A stretch of DNA of 64,000 nt from Streptomyces lavendulae subsp. lavendulae (GCF_002803845.1 NZ_CP024985.1:682001-746000); one strand, 5' to 3'; shown: positions 44,945 to 54,374, numbered from the stretch's first letter. A program made the numbers and translations. Notes: generated by a model from the sequence alone, not told the origin.

Positions 44945-45745
44945 ATGCGGAAGCACCGTAAGAAGACGCACCATCGGAAAATAATCGTCGCCCTCGGGGC
45001 CCTGGCCGTCGTGGGTGTGCCCTCCGCCGCCATGGCGTGCCTGGACCCGCAGGGCTCCGGCCACGCGCCCGTCGCCGCCCGGCACGACGGCCGGTCCTGG
45101 GACGACGCACCCTCCTTCGGGGGCCCGGGCGCGCAGCCGCCCGTGGCGGCCCCGGTCCAGGCGGCCGCCCCCGCGGCCCCGGCCGAGCCCGTGGCCGAGC
45201 CGGCCTCCGAGCCGCCGGCGGAGCCCGCGGACGAGGGCGCTCCGGCCGACGGGCAGCCGCAGGCGCCGCAGCCCGTGCAGCCCGTGCAGCCGCCGGCCGA
45301 GACGGCCGCCCCCGCCGCCCCCGCCGCTCCCGCCGCATCCCCGGCCCCCGAGGCCTCCGCGGCGCCCTCCGGCGCCGTGGCCGAGGTCGTCGCGCTCGTC
45401 AACAAGGAGCGTGCGGCGGTCGGGTGCCCCGCGGTCACCGTCAACGGCGAGCTCACCAAGGCCGCGCAGGACCACAGTGCCGACATGGCCGCCCACGCCA
45501 CCATGTCCCACACCGGCTCCGACGGCTCCGACCCGGGGCAGCGCATCACCGCCGCCGGCTACACGTGGAGGACGTACGGCGAGAACGTCGCCTACGGCTA
45601 CCCCACGCCCGCGAAGGTCATGGAGGGCTGGATGAACAGCCCCGGCCACAAGCGGAACATCCTCGACTGCTCCTTCAAGGAGATCGGGGTGGGTCTCGCC
45701 CAGCCGGGCCAGTACTGGACGCAGGACTTCGGCGCGGCCCGCTGA
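44945..45745 (+). CDS. Secreted CAP-domain protein with Pro/Ala/Glu-rich spacer
   Basis: A 266-residue precursor. A basic n-region (MRKHRKKTHHRK) precedes a short hydrophobic core (IIVALGALAVVGVPSAAMA). A spacer of about 100 residues rich in Pro, Ala and Glu (PAEPVAEPASEPPAEPADEG) resembles wall-spanning linkers. The CAP domain runs from VVALVNKERAAVGCPAV with SADMAAHATMSHTGSDGSDP, GENVAYGYPTP, MNSPGHKRNILDCSFKEIGV and WTQDFGAAR, and the two Cys form the conserved disulfide. A leader with several hairpins precedes it. Confidence 0.9.
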   Translation: MRKHRKKTHHRKIIVALGALAVVGVPSAAMACLDPQGSGHAPVAARHDGRSWDDAPSFGGPGAQPPVAAPVQAAAPAAPAEPVAEPASEPPAEPADEGAPADGQPQAPQPVQPVQPPAETAAPAAPAAPAASPAPEASAAPSGAVAEVVALVNKERAAVGCPAVTVNGELTKAAQDHSADMAAHATMSHTGSDGSDPGQRITAAGYTWRTYGENVAYGYPTPAKVMEGWMNSPGHKRNILDCSFKEIGVGLAQPGQYWTQDFGAAR

Positions 45746-45774
45746 CCCGCGCCGCCACCTCGGCGAACGCATAG

Positions 45775-45810
45775 AAAGGCCCCGGCTTCCCTGAGGAGGC
45801 CGGGGCCTTT
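45775..45810. terminator. Bidirectional rho-independent terminator
   Basis: AAAGGCCCCGGCTTCC pairs with GGAGGCCGGGGCCTTT around a CTGA loop (16-bp stem with one G-U pair), with A- and T-tracts at its ends. It serves the CAP gene from the left and the tRNA-like gene from the right, and is repeated beside the second tRNA copy. Confidence 0.9.
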
Positions 45811-45816
45811 CGGTCG

Positions 45817-45886
45817 AGCGCTGGGCAGGCCTTGCACCTGCATTCCCCCACGGGAAGTGGGGTGTCTTTCCTTGGACCACCAACGC
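45817..45886 (-). tRNA. tRNA-Gly(UCC)-like gene, copy A, atypical T-loop
   Basis: 70-nt cloverleaf on the minus strand. Acceptor GCGTTGG pairs with CCAGCGC (one U-G pair); U73 discriminator; no encoded CCA. U8-G9; D-stem GTCC/AGAC with a C13-A22 mismatch and minimal D-loop AAGGAA (A14, G18, G19, A21). Anticodon stem CCCCA/TGGGG, loop CTTCCCG giving anticodon UCC; variable GAAT; T-stem GCAGG/CCTGC with loop TGCAAGG. G1:C72, C2:G71, G3:C70, U73, C35 and C36 are the glycine identity set. G55 replaces the universal U55, G60 replaces U60 and C37 replaces a purine, so G18-Psi55 pairing is lost. It may be a special, possibly non-translational, tRNA. Confidence 0.75.
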
Positions 45887-45956
45887 CGGTCCCACCACCG
45901 TGTTTCCACGGCCGCGAGAACAAGATCAGCATAGCGCACGGATCCGGCCCCGCGCA
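45887..45956 (-). promoter_or_regulatory. Conserved upstream region of tRNA-like copy A
   Basis: This stretch aligns almost base for base with the region upstream of copy B (63476-63545). Both share GTCCCACCACCG next to the tRNA and GATCCGGCCCCG at the far end (plus-strand reading). A TANNNT -10 candidate is TATGCT here (45928-45933 on the plus strand as agcata) and TAGAGT in copy B. Confidence 0.55.
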
Positions 45957-45977
45957 CCGGCCCCGCGCGCCGGGCCG

Positions 45978-47198
45978 TCAGCGGCCCGTGGACACGGACG
46001 GCTTGTGCCCGGGGTAGACGTGGCCGGGGGTGACCACGCTCGTGATCGCCTCGCCGAAGAGGGTGCTGGGTTCCTGGCCGCCCACCGTGACGTCGGTGTT
46101 CATCAGCAGGACCATCGTCGCCTTCTCCTGCGGCAGGTAGACCGTCAGCGTCTCGTACCCGGGGATCGACCCGTTGTGTCCGATCCAGCCCTGCACGTCG
46201 AAGATGCCCAGGCCGTAGCCGGCGCCGGGGATGCCGATGGACCGGGTCTTGAGGCGTTCGGCCTGGGTGGCGGGCGTCAGCAGGGTGCCGGTGGCGACGG
46301 TCTTCGCCCAGCTGCGCAGGTCCTGGAGTTCGGAGATCATCGCTCCGGCCGACCAGGCCCAGGAGGGGTTCCAGTCGGTGGAGTCCTCGATCTTCCCGCC
46401 GGCGGTCTGGTTGGTGTAGCCGTGTGCGTGCGGTTCCGGGAACTCCGCGCCGGTCGGGAAGAGGGTGCGGTGCAGCCCCGCGGGCTTCAGGACGTCCTGG
46501 GCGATGACCTCGCCGATCGGGCGGCCGGTGATCTTCTCCACCACCAGGCCGAGCAGGATCAGGTTGGTGTTGGAGTACTCGAACCTGGCGTCCGGGGCGA
46601 ACTGCACCGGGTGCCTGAAGGAGTAGCCGAGCAACTCCTGCGGGGTGAAGGGCCGGTCGGGGTCGGTGACGAGCGCCTTGTCGAAGGCCGGGTCCTCGCT
46701 GTAGTTGAAGAGCCCGCTGCGCATGCCCGCGAGCTGGCGCAGGGTGATGCGGTCACCGTTCGGCACCCCGGGGACGTACCGCCCGATGGGGTCGTCCAGG
46801 CCGACCTTCTTCCGGTCGACGAGCCGGAGCAGGGCGGTGACCGTGAACGTCTTGGTCTCGCTGCCGATGCGGACCTTGAGGCCAGGCGTCATCGGGGCGG
46901 AAGTCGCCTTGTCGGCCACGCCGAAGGCCTTCACGTAGCTGCCCTTGCCCGGTGCCCACAGGCCGACGATCACACCCGGGACCTTGGTTTCGCGCAGGGT
47001 CCGCTGCACGGCCGCGTCGAGCTCCGCCGCGACGGCCGGGGTGAGCACCGGGAAGCCGGTGCCGGCCGACGGGGAAGGCGCCGCGCCGGCCGGCGCGGGC
47101 GCCCCGTGCGCGGAGCCCGCGGCGACCGGGGCGAGGAGTACACCTGCGGCGGCAACGGCCGCACAGGCCCGGCGCAGCCCAACGCGTATCGGCTTCAC
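45978..47198 (-). CDS. Secreted serine hydrolase, D-alanyl-D-alanine carboxypeptidase-like
   Basis: A 406-residue exported class C beta-lactamase/DD-peptidase-fold enzyme. The signal peptide core is ACAAVAAAGVLLAPVAAGSA. All three catalytic motifs are intact: SETK in VRIGSETKTFTVTALL, YSN in FEYSNTNLILLGLVVE and HNG in WIGHNGSIPG. GTG 47198 is chosen for AGGAGG just before it. It may trim peptidoglycan stem peptides or act as an esterase. It lies beside a tRNA-like gene that could serve wall cross-bridging, though proximity may be chance. Confidence 0.9.
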   Translation of the reverse strand: MKPIRVGLRRACAAVAAAGVLLAPVAAGSAHGAPAPAGAAPSPSAGTGFPVLTPAVAAELDAAVQRTLRETKVPGVIVGLWAPGKGSYVKAFGVADKATSAPMTPGLKVRIGSETKTFTVTALLRLVDRKKVGLDDPIGRYVPGVPNGDRITLRQLAGMRSGLFNYSEDPAFDKALVTDPDRPFTPQELLGYSFRHPVQFAPDARFEYSNTNLILLGLVVEKITGRPIGEVIAQDVLKPAGLHRTLFPTGAEFPEPHAHGYTNQTAGGKIEDSTDWNPSWAWSAGAMISELQDLRSWAKTVATGTLLTPATQAERLKTRSIGIPGAGYGLGIFDVQGWIGHNGSIPGYETLTVYLPQEKATMVLLMNTDVTVGGQEPSTLFGEAITSVVTPGHVYPGHKPSVSTGR

Positions 47199-47487
47199 GG
47201 CACGGCCTCCTGCCGCCGGGAGCGGGACGACATCACCACCGTAGGGCCGCACCACCCCGCCCGCGCGGCGAGCCACCGACGGACGCCCGCTCTGCGGGTC
47301 ACATTTCGCCGGGGCGCCGCCCCGGAGCGCGGGGGTCGCCGTGGACGAGTGCGGCGTAGTGGCCGCGCCGGTGGAGGGGGATCACCCCGAGGGCGGTCTC
47401 CGCCGTTCTCATGGGCTGGTCGCCCTCCGTAGACCCGCCGGGGCGCGGCCTGACGCTACGGGGCCGCGCGGCGGCGCCCGCCCGGCG

Positions 47488-48354
47488 TCACGGCGCGGAG
47501 GGCCCGTCCCCCTCCCCGGACCTGGCCAGGGCGAGCACCCCCGCGCAGATCAGGGTCAGGCCCAGCAGCTGGGGGACCAGCCACCAGTGGGTGCGCAGGT
47601 GCTCCTCGTACAGCACCACCCCCAGCGCGACGCCGACGGCCGCGTCGCCGAGGGTCAGGGCGGGCTGGGAGGCGACCAGCGGCCCGCCCTGCATGGCGTG
47701 TTCGAGGAGCAGCACGGCGCAGATGCCGCTCGCGGCGAAGCCGTAGGTCTCCCAGGTCGTCAGGAACGCCCCGAGGCCGCCCTCGCCGAGCGCGTGGACC
47801 GCCGTCTTCATCAGGGCCGCCGTGAGGGCGTAGCAGACGGCGGTGGCCGCGCCGAGGCATCCTGCCCGCAGCCGGCCCGGCGGCCGGCGCAGTCCGGCGG
47901 CCGCCAGCACGGCCGCCGCCGCGGCGCACGCCGGCAGTGCCAGCACCCAGCGGTCGGGCGGGACGTGCGTGCGGTTGCCCGTCGGCGAGGCGGCCACCAG
48001 TACGGTCCCCAGGCCCGCCACCACCGCGGCCACTGCGAGCCAGAGCACCCCCGGCAGCCGTTTGCGTGCCACCAGCGAGGCGATCAGCAGGGCGAGCGGC
48101 AGCTCCAGCACGAACAGCGGCTGCACGAGGGACAGCGCGCCCGTGGCCAGCGCGGCGGCCTGGCCCACACCGGCCGCGATCACCGCGAGGATCCCGCAGA
48201 TCCACACGGGGCGGCGCAGCAGGTCGAGGACGAGCCCGAAGCGGAAGCCGTCGCTCTGCGGCACCGTGAGCGAGGCCCTCCGCTGGAGGACCGTCGCGAG
48301 CGCGTTGCTGAAGGCCGCGAACAGTGCGAAGAGGACCGGCAGTACGAAGCCCAT
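47488..48354 (-). CDS. DMT-superfamily (EamA-like) transporter
   Basis: A 288-residue, ten-helix membrane protein. The N-terminal helix PVLFALFAAFSNALATVLQR and the repeat helix pairs (ALSLVQPLFVLELPLALLIA, QPALTLGDAAVGVALGVVLY) are those of the EamA/MagT-NIPA-like group common in actinomycetes. Probably exports or takes up a small metabolite or Mg2+. Start ATG 48354; the upstream extension is not membrane-like. Confidence 0.82.
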   Translation of the reverse strand: MGFVLPVLFALFAAFSNALATVLQRRASLTVPQSDGFRFGLVLDLLRRPVWICGILAVIAAGVGQAAALATGALSLVQPLFVLELPLALLIASLVARKRLPGVLWLAVAAVVAGLGTVLVAASPTGNRTHVPPDRWVLALPACAAAAAVLAAAGLRRPPGRLRAGCLGAATAVCYALTAALMKTAVHALGEGGLGAFLTTWETYGFAASGICAVLLLEHAMQGGPLVASQPALTLGDAAVGVALGVVLYEEHLRTHWWLVPQLLGLTLICAGVLALARSGEGDGPSAP

Positions 48355-48472
48355 GCACCGATCCTCACCGCGCCCGTGGCGGCGCGGCGCCATGACACCG
48401 CGCGGTACGCGCCCGGCCGCGCCCTTTCCCCCGTCCGGGTCCACGGACGGGGTGCGCCCGCACGGCCCCGGG

Positions 48473-50533
48473 TCAGCCCAGGTGGTCCGCGACGAGCTCG
48501 GCGAAGGCCTCCGGGGTGAGGACGGTGACGCCCAGTTCCTCGGCCTTGACCGCCTTCGAGCTCGGCTTTCCGCTCGGGGACGGGGCGCAGACCAGGTAGG
48601 CGGTCCTGGAGTTGACGCCGCTGCCCGCCTTGCCGCCGGCCCTTTCGATCAGGGCGTTCATCTCCGAGCGTCCCAGGGTCTCCAGCGGGCCGCTCATCCT
48701 GCCGGTGACGACTACGGTGCGCCCGGCCAGGGGACCCTCCGCGACAGGGCGCGGTTCCCGCGGCTCCTTCATGTTCACACCGGCTTCGGCCAGCTTGTCG
48801 ATGACGGGCGCCAGCAGGGCTACCTGCTCGACGATGACCGGGGCCTTCTCCCCGCCGATGCCGTCGACTTCCTGGAGGGCGGCGGCGTCGGCCGCCCGGA
48901 TCGCGTCCATGGTCCCGAAGTGCGCGGCGATGCGGCGGGACATGCTCCGCCCGGTGCCGAGCACGCCCAGGGCGCAGAAGACGCGGTTGAGCGGGCGGGA
49001 CTTGGCGGTCTCGATCTGCCCGGCGAGTCTGGCCCCGCGCTTGGCGCTGCCGGAGGCGGCGGTGAGCTGCTCCTCGGTGAGGGTGAAGAGGTCGGCGACG
49101 TCGGCGACGTCACCGGAGTCGATCAGGGCCCTGACGTACGTCTTGCCGAGGCCGTCGATGTCGAGCATGTCGCGTCCGGCGGCGTACTCGATCAGGGCGG
49201 GCAGGGCGCAGGCGCTGCCCTGGGCGCAGCGCCACCGCTCCTGGTCCTTGTTGATCCCGCCGCCGCAGTTCGGGCATGCCGTGGGCAGCGGCACCTCGCG
49301 CGCGCCGGAGGGGCGCAGGGCGGTCACCGCTGCCTGGACGCGGGGGATGATGTCGCCGGCCTTGTGGACCGTCACGGTGTCCCCGAGGTGGAGGTCGCGG
49401 CGGCGGATGTCGGCCGGGTTGTGCAGGGTGGCGCGGGTGACGGTGGACCCGTCGATGTCCACCGGTTCGAGTATCGCCGTCGGGGCGAGGACACCGGTGC
49501 GGCCCACGTCCCAGACCACGTCCTTCAGTACGGTCTGCCGCTCGACGGCCGGGAGCTTGAAGGCCGTCGCCCAGTGCGGGAACCGGCTGCCGGACCCGGC
49601 CGCGGCCTGCTCGGCCGCGTCGTTCGCCTTGATCACGACCCCGTCGATGCCGAACGGGAGGACGGGGCGCAGCGCGGCTATCTCGTCGACCTTCCGCTGG
49701 GCTTCGGTGAGGGTGGCGACGACGTGCAGACCGGCGGGAGTTCCGGCGGTGGTCTGCACCCCGGCTTCGGCGACGGCGGCCAGGACCTCGGCGTGCGTGG
49801 CGGCGGCGGGGGCGAAAGAGACGCCGTCCAGCTCGACGGCACCGTAGGCCCAGAAGGTCATCGCGAGCCGGTACGGGCGGTCCTTGGCGCGCAGGGTGCC
49901 GGCCGTGCCGTTGCGCGGGTTCGCGAAGACCTGCGCGCCGTGCGCGGCACGGATCTCGTTCGCGGTCTCGAACTGCTGCCGGGTGAAGAGGACTTCGCCC
50001 CGCACCTCGAAGGTGAGCGGCACGGGCAGCCGCTCGGGCAGGCCCTCGATGGTGCCGATGACGTGACTGACGTCCTCGCCGTGGGTGCCGTCGCCCCGGG
50101 TGACGATCCGTTCCAGCCGGCCGGCGCGGTAGCGGGCGGCGACGGCCGCGCCGTCCATCTTGGGCTCGACGGTGAACCCGCCGACGGGCTCGTGGCCGAG
50201 GCGGCGCTGCAGGGAGACGCCCCAGGCCACGAGGCCGGCCGGGTCGAAGACGTTGTCGAGGCTGAGCAGTCGGGTGGTGTGCGCGACGTCGCCGGCCGGG
50301 GCGGCGCCGTCCCCGACCAGGCCGGTCGGGGAATCCGGGGCGACCTCTGCGGGGTGCGCCCGCTCCCAGGCCAGGACGGCGAGGCGGAGCCGGTCGTAGG
50401 TGGCGTCGTCGACAGGGCTGTCGCCCTCGCCGTAGTACGCCCGCGACGCATCGCGCAGGCGGCCGAGAGCGGCTTCGTAGTCGTCGCGGCCGGACATGCC
50501 GGCCGGCGCCTCATCGGCGTAAAGGCTCTTCAT
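48473..50533 (-). CDS. ligA: NAD-dependent DNA ligase (second LigA type)
   Basis: A 686-residue NAD+-dependent ligase sealing nicks in duplex DNA. The adenylation motif is KMDG (Lys125) in VEPKMDGAAV; the domain Ia start YYEGxG-like DASRAYYGEGDSPVDDATYD is present. The OB fold contains HKAGDIIPRV, the zinc finger is CPNCGG...CAQGSAC, then come HhH repeats (LDIDGLGKTYVRALI) and a C-terminal BRCT (AGRTVVVTGRMSGPLETLGR). It is shorter and more divergent than the main actinomycete LigA, so it is probably the accessory copy found in many Streptomyces. Confidence 0.93.
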   Translation of the reverse strand: MKSLYADEAPAGMSGRDDYEAALGRLRDASRAYYGEGDSPVDDATYDRLRLAVLAWERAHPAEVAPDSPTGLVGDGAAPAGDVAHTTRLLSLDNVFDPAGLVAWGVSLQRRLGHEPVGGFTVEPKMDGAAVAARYRAGRLERIVTRGDGTHGEDVSHVIGTIEGLPERLPVPLTFEVRGEVLFTRQQFETANEIRAAHGAQVFANPRNGTAGTLRAKDRPYRLAMTFWAYGAVELDGVSFAPAAATHAEVLAAVAEAGVQTTAGTPAGLHVVATLTEAQRKVDEIAALRPVLPFGIDGVVIKANDAAEQAAAGSGSRFPHWATAFKLPAVERQTVLKDVVWDVGRTGVLAPTAILEPVDIDGSTVTRATLHNPADIRRRDLHLGDTVTVHKAGDIIPRVQAAVTALRPSGAREVPLPTACPNCGGGINKDQERWRCAQGSACALPALIEYAAGRDMLDIDGLGKTYVRALIDSGDVADVADLFTLTEEQLTAASGSAKRGARLAGQIETAKSRPLNRVFCALGVLGTGRSMSRRIAAHFGTMDAIRAADAAALQEVDGIGGEKAPVIVEQVALLAPVIDKLAEAGVNMKEPREPRPVAEGPLAGRTVVVTGRMSGPLETLGRSEMNALIERAGGKAGSGVNSRTAYLVCAPSPSGKPSSKAVKAEELGVTVLTPEAFAELVADHLG

Positions 50534-50598
50534 GTCCCTGATCCTGCACCACGGGTCTGACAACGCCCCGGGGCCGGTGAACGACCCCGCGGCGGCCG

Positions 50599-51120
50599 TC
50601 ATCCCGGCAGCGCGGACGACTCCCCGAACGCGGCGAGCAACTGGAGCGGCCACTCGGGATCGGCCTGACCAACGGCCAGGCCGACCCAGCGGTCGGACCC
50701 GTCCGGGCGCCACACCCACACCTCGGAGGTCACACCGGAGAGGAACCCGACCGGCTCCGGTTCCTCGGCATCGAAGCCGAGGTCGGTGTCCGCATCCGTA
50801 CGCGTACCGGTAGCCGTACCGGTTCCGTCGGAGTCCTGAAAAGGGTTGAGGTCCATCGCGGCCGGTGCGCCCCAGCGCCGGGTGAGGAGCTGGGCCAGGG
50901 CGGCACGGTCGGCCTCCACCCCCTGCTCGGCCTCCTCCACGAGTTCGGTGGCACGGTCCTCCCAGAAGTCCTGGCTCTCCACCAGCACGACCAGATGGTG
51001 GCCGGGTCCACCCCATCGGTCCCCCGCCCGCTCCTCCTGCTGGGGGAAGGGCAGCGCGTGCAGGTACTCGACGGTGTGGAACAACTCCTCGGCGGAGCGC
51101 GTCCTGTGGCGGGGCGGCAT
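50599..51120 (-). CDS. Conserved hypothetical protein
   Basis: A 173-residue soluble acidic protein with an N-terminal conserved block (EELFHTVEYLHALPFPQQEE, then RWGGPGHHLVVLVESQDFWED). A threonine/aspartate repeat (DGTGTATGTRTDADTD) forms the middle and a Trp-rich C-terminal strand region (SEVWVWRPDGSDRWVGLAVG) the end. ATG 51120 is preferred to 51126. I do not recognise a function; similar proteins seem common in Streptomyces. Confidence 0.7.
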   Translation of the reverse strand: MPPRHRTRSAEELFHTVEYLHALPFPQQEERAGDRWGGPGHHLVVLVESQDFWEDRATELVEEAEQGVEADRAALAQLLTRRWGAPAAMDLNPFQDSDGTGTATGTRTDADTDLGFDAEEPEPVGFLSGVTSEVWVWRPDGSDRWVGLAVGQADPEWPLQLLAAFGESSALPG

Positions 51121-51185
51121 GCGCACAGCGTAGTGCGCGGGAATCGCGGATTCCGTCCGGGCGAAGCCGGCCGACGGTCAGGCGG

Positions 51186-51965
51186 TCAGGCGGTCAGGGC
51201 GTCCTCGCGGCCCGGTGCGGGGCGCGGGGTGAGCCGGGTGTACCACTCCGTGGCGAGGATCCGGTCCCGGTCCTCGGCCGGGAGCCGGGAGAGGAGTCCC
51301 GGCAACGGGCGTTCACGTTTCGCTTCGCTCCGGTGGGCGGCGATGGCGGACCACTTCCGGTCCAGCCACGGACGTACGTCGACCGTGGCCGTGACGTGCT
51401 CGTCGGGGACGCTGAGCACGGTCTTTCCCACGCCGCGCAGCAGGGCGCCGAGCTCGCCGACGCCCGAGTGGGGGTGGGTGGCCAGGTAGAGGGCGCCTGG
51501 CTGCCAGGGCTCCCCCGCCTCGGGATGGAGGTGCTCCAGGCCCGCGGCGTGGACGGCCAGCAGGGTCGCCCGGTGGGTGCGGACGTGGTCGGGGTGGCCG
51601 GTCAGCTGGCCGTACCCGTCATGGGTGACGACGACATCGGCCCGGAGCTCGCGCACGTGGCGCACGAGCCGCGCCACCACCTCGTCCAGTGGTGCGTCGA
51701 GCAACCGCGCCCGGCCGGGCGCCGAGCCGGGCACGCGGGCGTCGGCGTACCCCAGCATCCTCGGCGTGCCGGCGCCCAGGATGCCCAGGGCTTCGGCGAG
51801 TTCGGGAGCGCGGTGGCTGTCCGGCGCCCAGGTCGCGGTGACGACGGCCGTGTGCGCGCCCGCGGCGGCGTGGCGGGCGAGGACGCCGCCCGCGAGGAGG
51901 GACTCGTCGTCGGGGTGGGCGAAGACGCCGAGCAGGCTCGGTGCGGGGGCGGGGTGGCCCGTCAC
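51186..51965 (-). CDS. PIG-L/LmbE-family deacetylase
   Basis: A 259-residue zinc-dependent N-acetyl-sugar deacetylase fold. The metal motif is AHPDDE (His17, Asp19/20), and the third ligand is the His in TGHPDHVRTHRATL near residue 135. Family members act on GlcNAc-PI-like, mycothiol-pathway or secondary-metabolite glycans. GTG 51965 overlaps the stop of the MazG-like gene as GTGA, so the two are translationally coupled. Confidence 0.88.
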   Translation of the reverse strand: MTGHPAPAPSLLGVFAHPDDESLLAGGVLARHAAAGAHTAVVTATWAPDSHRAPELAEALGILGAGTPRMLGYADARVPGSAPGRARLLDAPLDEVVARLVRHVRELRADVVVTHDGYGQLTGHPDHVRTHRATLLAVHAAGLEHLHPEAGEPWQPGALYLATHPHSGVGELGALLRGVGKTVLSVPDEHVTATVDVRPWLDRKWSAIAAHRSEAKRERPLPGLLSRLPAEDRDRILATEWYTRLTPRPAPGREDALTA

Positions 51966-52378
51966 CGGTGGACCGGCGGGTCGGGGCGCTCGTCGGGGGA
52001 CGGCCGGTTCGGGCCGGGCAGGAACCTCTCGGACTTGGCGCGGAGATGACGCGCGAGGTAGTCGGCCGCGTCGTCCGGCCGCATCCGGGCGAGCGCGACC
52101 AGGGCCGTGATGGCGGTGTCCGCGACCTCCGCCTGGACGTCCGGCCAGCCGTGGCTGTACCCCTTCCTCGGGTTGGTGCCGCGGGCTCCGATCACGGCCT
52201 GCGCCGCCTCCCCGAACTCCTCGCCGATCTTGAGGACTTGCAGGGTCCACTGTTCCTCCGCGGACACCCCGCGCTCGTCGTCGCGGCGCGCGAAGGACTC
52301 GGCGAGCCGCTCGATGAGGGGCCAGAGGTCCTGCGTACGCGTCCCGGTCACGGGCAATTCGCTCACAGAGGGCTCCAT
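51962..52378 (-). CDS. MazG-like nucleotide pyrophosphohydrolase family protein
   Basis: A 138-residue all-alpha NTP-PPase. LQVLKIGEEFGEAAQAVIGA holds the EExxE metal motif (as EEFGEA) and DVQAEVADTAITALVAL the second ExxD motif, as in MazG/dUTPase-like housecleaning enzymes. The 3' end overlaps the PIG-L gene start. The natural substrate is unknown. Confidence 0.85.
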   Translation of the reverse strand: MEPSVSELPVTGTRTQDLWPLIERLAESFARRDDERGVSAEEQWTLQVLKIGEEFGEAAQAVIGARGTNPRKGYSHGWPDVQAEVADTAITALVALARMRPDDAADYLARHLRAKSERFLPGPNRPSPDERPDPPVHR

Positions 52379-52424
52379 TCGGGATTCGGCCCGACCCGGC
52401 GGGGGCCGGGCCGGGCCACGGGGC

Positions 52425-53411
<987 letters not shown>

Positions 53412-53447
53412 GCTGATGCCTCCTGAGATCGGGTTCGTCTGCTCAGG

Positions 53448-53478
53448 ACGCTAGGCGTTGGAGTGCACTCCATGTCAA
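53448..53478 (-). promoter_or_regulatory. MerR-type promoter of the aldo/keto reductase
   Basis: On the minus strand TTGACA and TAGCGT are separated by 19 bp, and the spacer contains the perfect 14-bp palindrome TGGAGTGCACTCCA (53459-53472). A long spacer with a central dyad is the hallmark of MerR-family activation. The -35 overlaps the stop codon of the upstream gene. Confidence 0.8.
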
Positions 53479-54374
53479 CCGTTCGACGGCCGCGGCGGCG
53501 TTCGGGGCGGGTGGAGGGCGATCGTCCAGGTGTGCACGGTGTACCGGTTCGGCTGTCCGGGGCGCGGCTCGGCGATGACCGCGGTGACGTTCCCGCCCTC
53601 GCGCCGCAGGGACACCGTCCGGCGGGGGTCCTCTTCGGCGGTGGCGGGCAGGAGCTCCGCGAGCACGGTGGCACCGAGCCGACGGTCGACGGCACGCAGC
53701 ACCCCCGCGTCGAGGACGAGGATGGTGCCGTCCTCCAGGACCACGGGCCGCGCGGCCGACGGTCCGCTCAGGCGGGGACCGCGTTCGATCACGCCGCCGG
53801 GCAGCAGGCGTACGACGCGGCTGCCGGCCGGAAGGCCGCGGTCGGTCTCGACGACGCGGATGCCGGTGCCGATGACGTAATGGCCGTAGCTGCGCCAGGA
53901 GTCGACGAGGGACGCGTCGCGGTCGTACTGCCGGGTGTCGAAGGCGTCGTACCCCTCCAGGCCGAGCAGGAAGCGGCCGCCGCCGACGGCGGCGCCGCGC
54001 TTCCCGCGCAGTTCGGCGATCCGGGCGCCGTCCGCCAGGTCGAGGAGGAGGGCGGGGCCGAGATGGCCCCACGGGGTGTAGTCGAGGGAGTCCGTGGTGA
54101 CCAGGACCCGGTCTCCGCTGACATGGGCGGCGTTGGGCCGGCCGGTGCAGCGGTGGGTCCAGAGGGTGTGGCCCGCGCCGTCCGCGCAGGTGACCCGGCC
54201 GACCGCGCCGTGGATGTGCAGGCCGTCCCGCGACGAGGCGAGCGGCCGGGCCTTCCCCGCGCGGCGGCGCTCGTACGGCGGAAGGCCGGTCGCCTGCCGG
54301 TACTCGACGACGCCGACGCGCCAGGGCGCGGAGGGCGTGTCCTGCGCCCGGCCGCTCTGCTCGGGGTTCGCCAT
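53475..54374 (-). CDS. PQQ-like beta-propeller hypothetical protein
   Basis: A 299-residue soluble protein with repeated beta motifs: GLHIHGAVGRVTCADGAGHT, then DRVLVTTDSLDY and VVLEDGTILVLDAGVLRAVD. These suggest a small WD/PQQ-like propeller. There is no signal peptide. It is the last gene of the operon that starts at 57243, 43 bp after the preceding gene. No function can be assigned; it may be a scaffold for the operon's products. Confidence 0.65.
   Translation of the reverse strand: MANPEQSGRAQDTPSAPWRVGVVEYRQATGLPPYERRRAGKARPLASSRDGLHIHGAVGRVTCADGAGHTLWTHRCTGRPNAAHVSGDRVLVTTDSLDYTPWGHLGPALLLDLADGARIAELRGKRGAAVGGGRFLLGLEGYDAFDTRQYDRDASLVDSWRSYGHYVIGTGIRVVETDRGLPAGSRVVRLLPGGVIERGPRLSGPSAARPVVLEDGTILVLDAGVLRAVDRRLGATVLAELLPATAEEDPRRTVSLRREGGNVTAVIAEPRPGQPNRYTVHTWTIALHPPRTPPRPSNG

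Noticed and set aside
45817..45886. tRNA as an attachment site for an integrated element
   Set aside because: No integrase, excisionase or partial tRNA duplicate is found. The two copies are full-length units with their own flanks.
45700..45900. Small minus-strand reading frame through the tRNA-like copy A and its terminator (starting MQVQGLPSARP)
   Set aside because: The same peptide appears at copy B because the RNA gene and terminator are conserved. The substitution between copies falls in the variable arm, and the sequence folds as a tRNA. No ribosome site.
45775..45956. Repeat pair as a MITE or insertion-element end
   Set aside because: No terminal inverted repeats or target duplications. 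The conserved body is a full cloverleaf with glycine identity bases.
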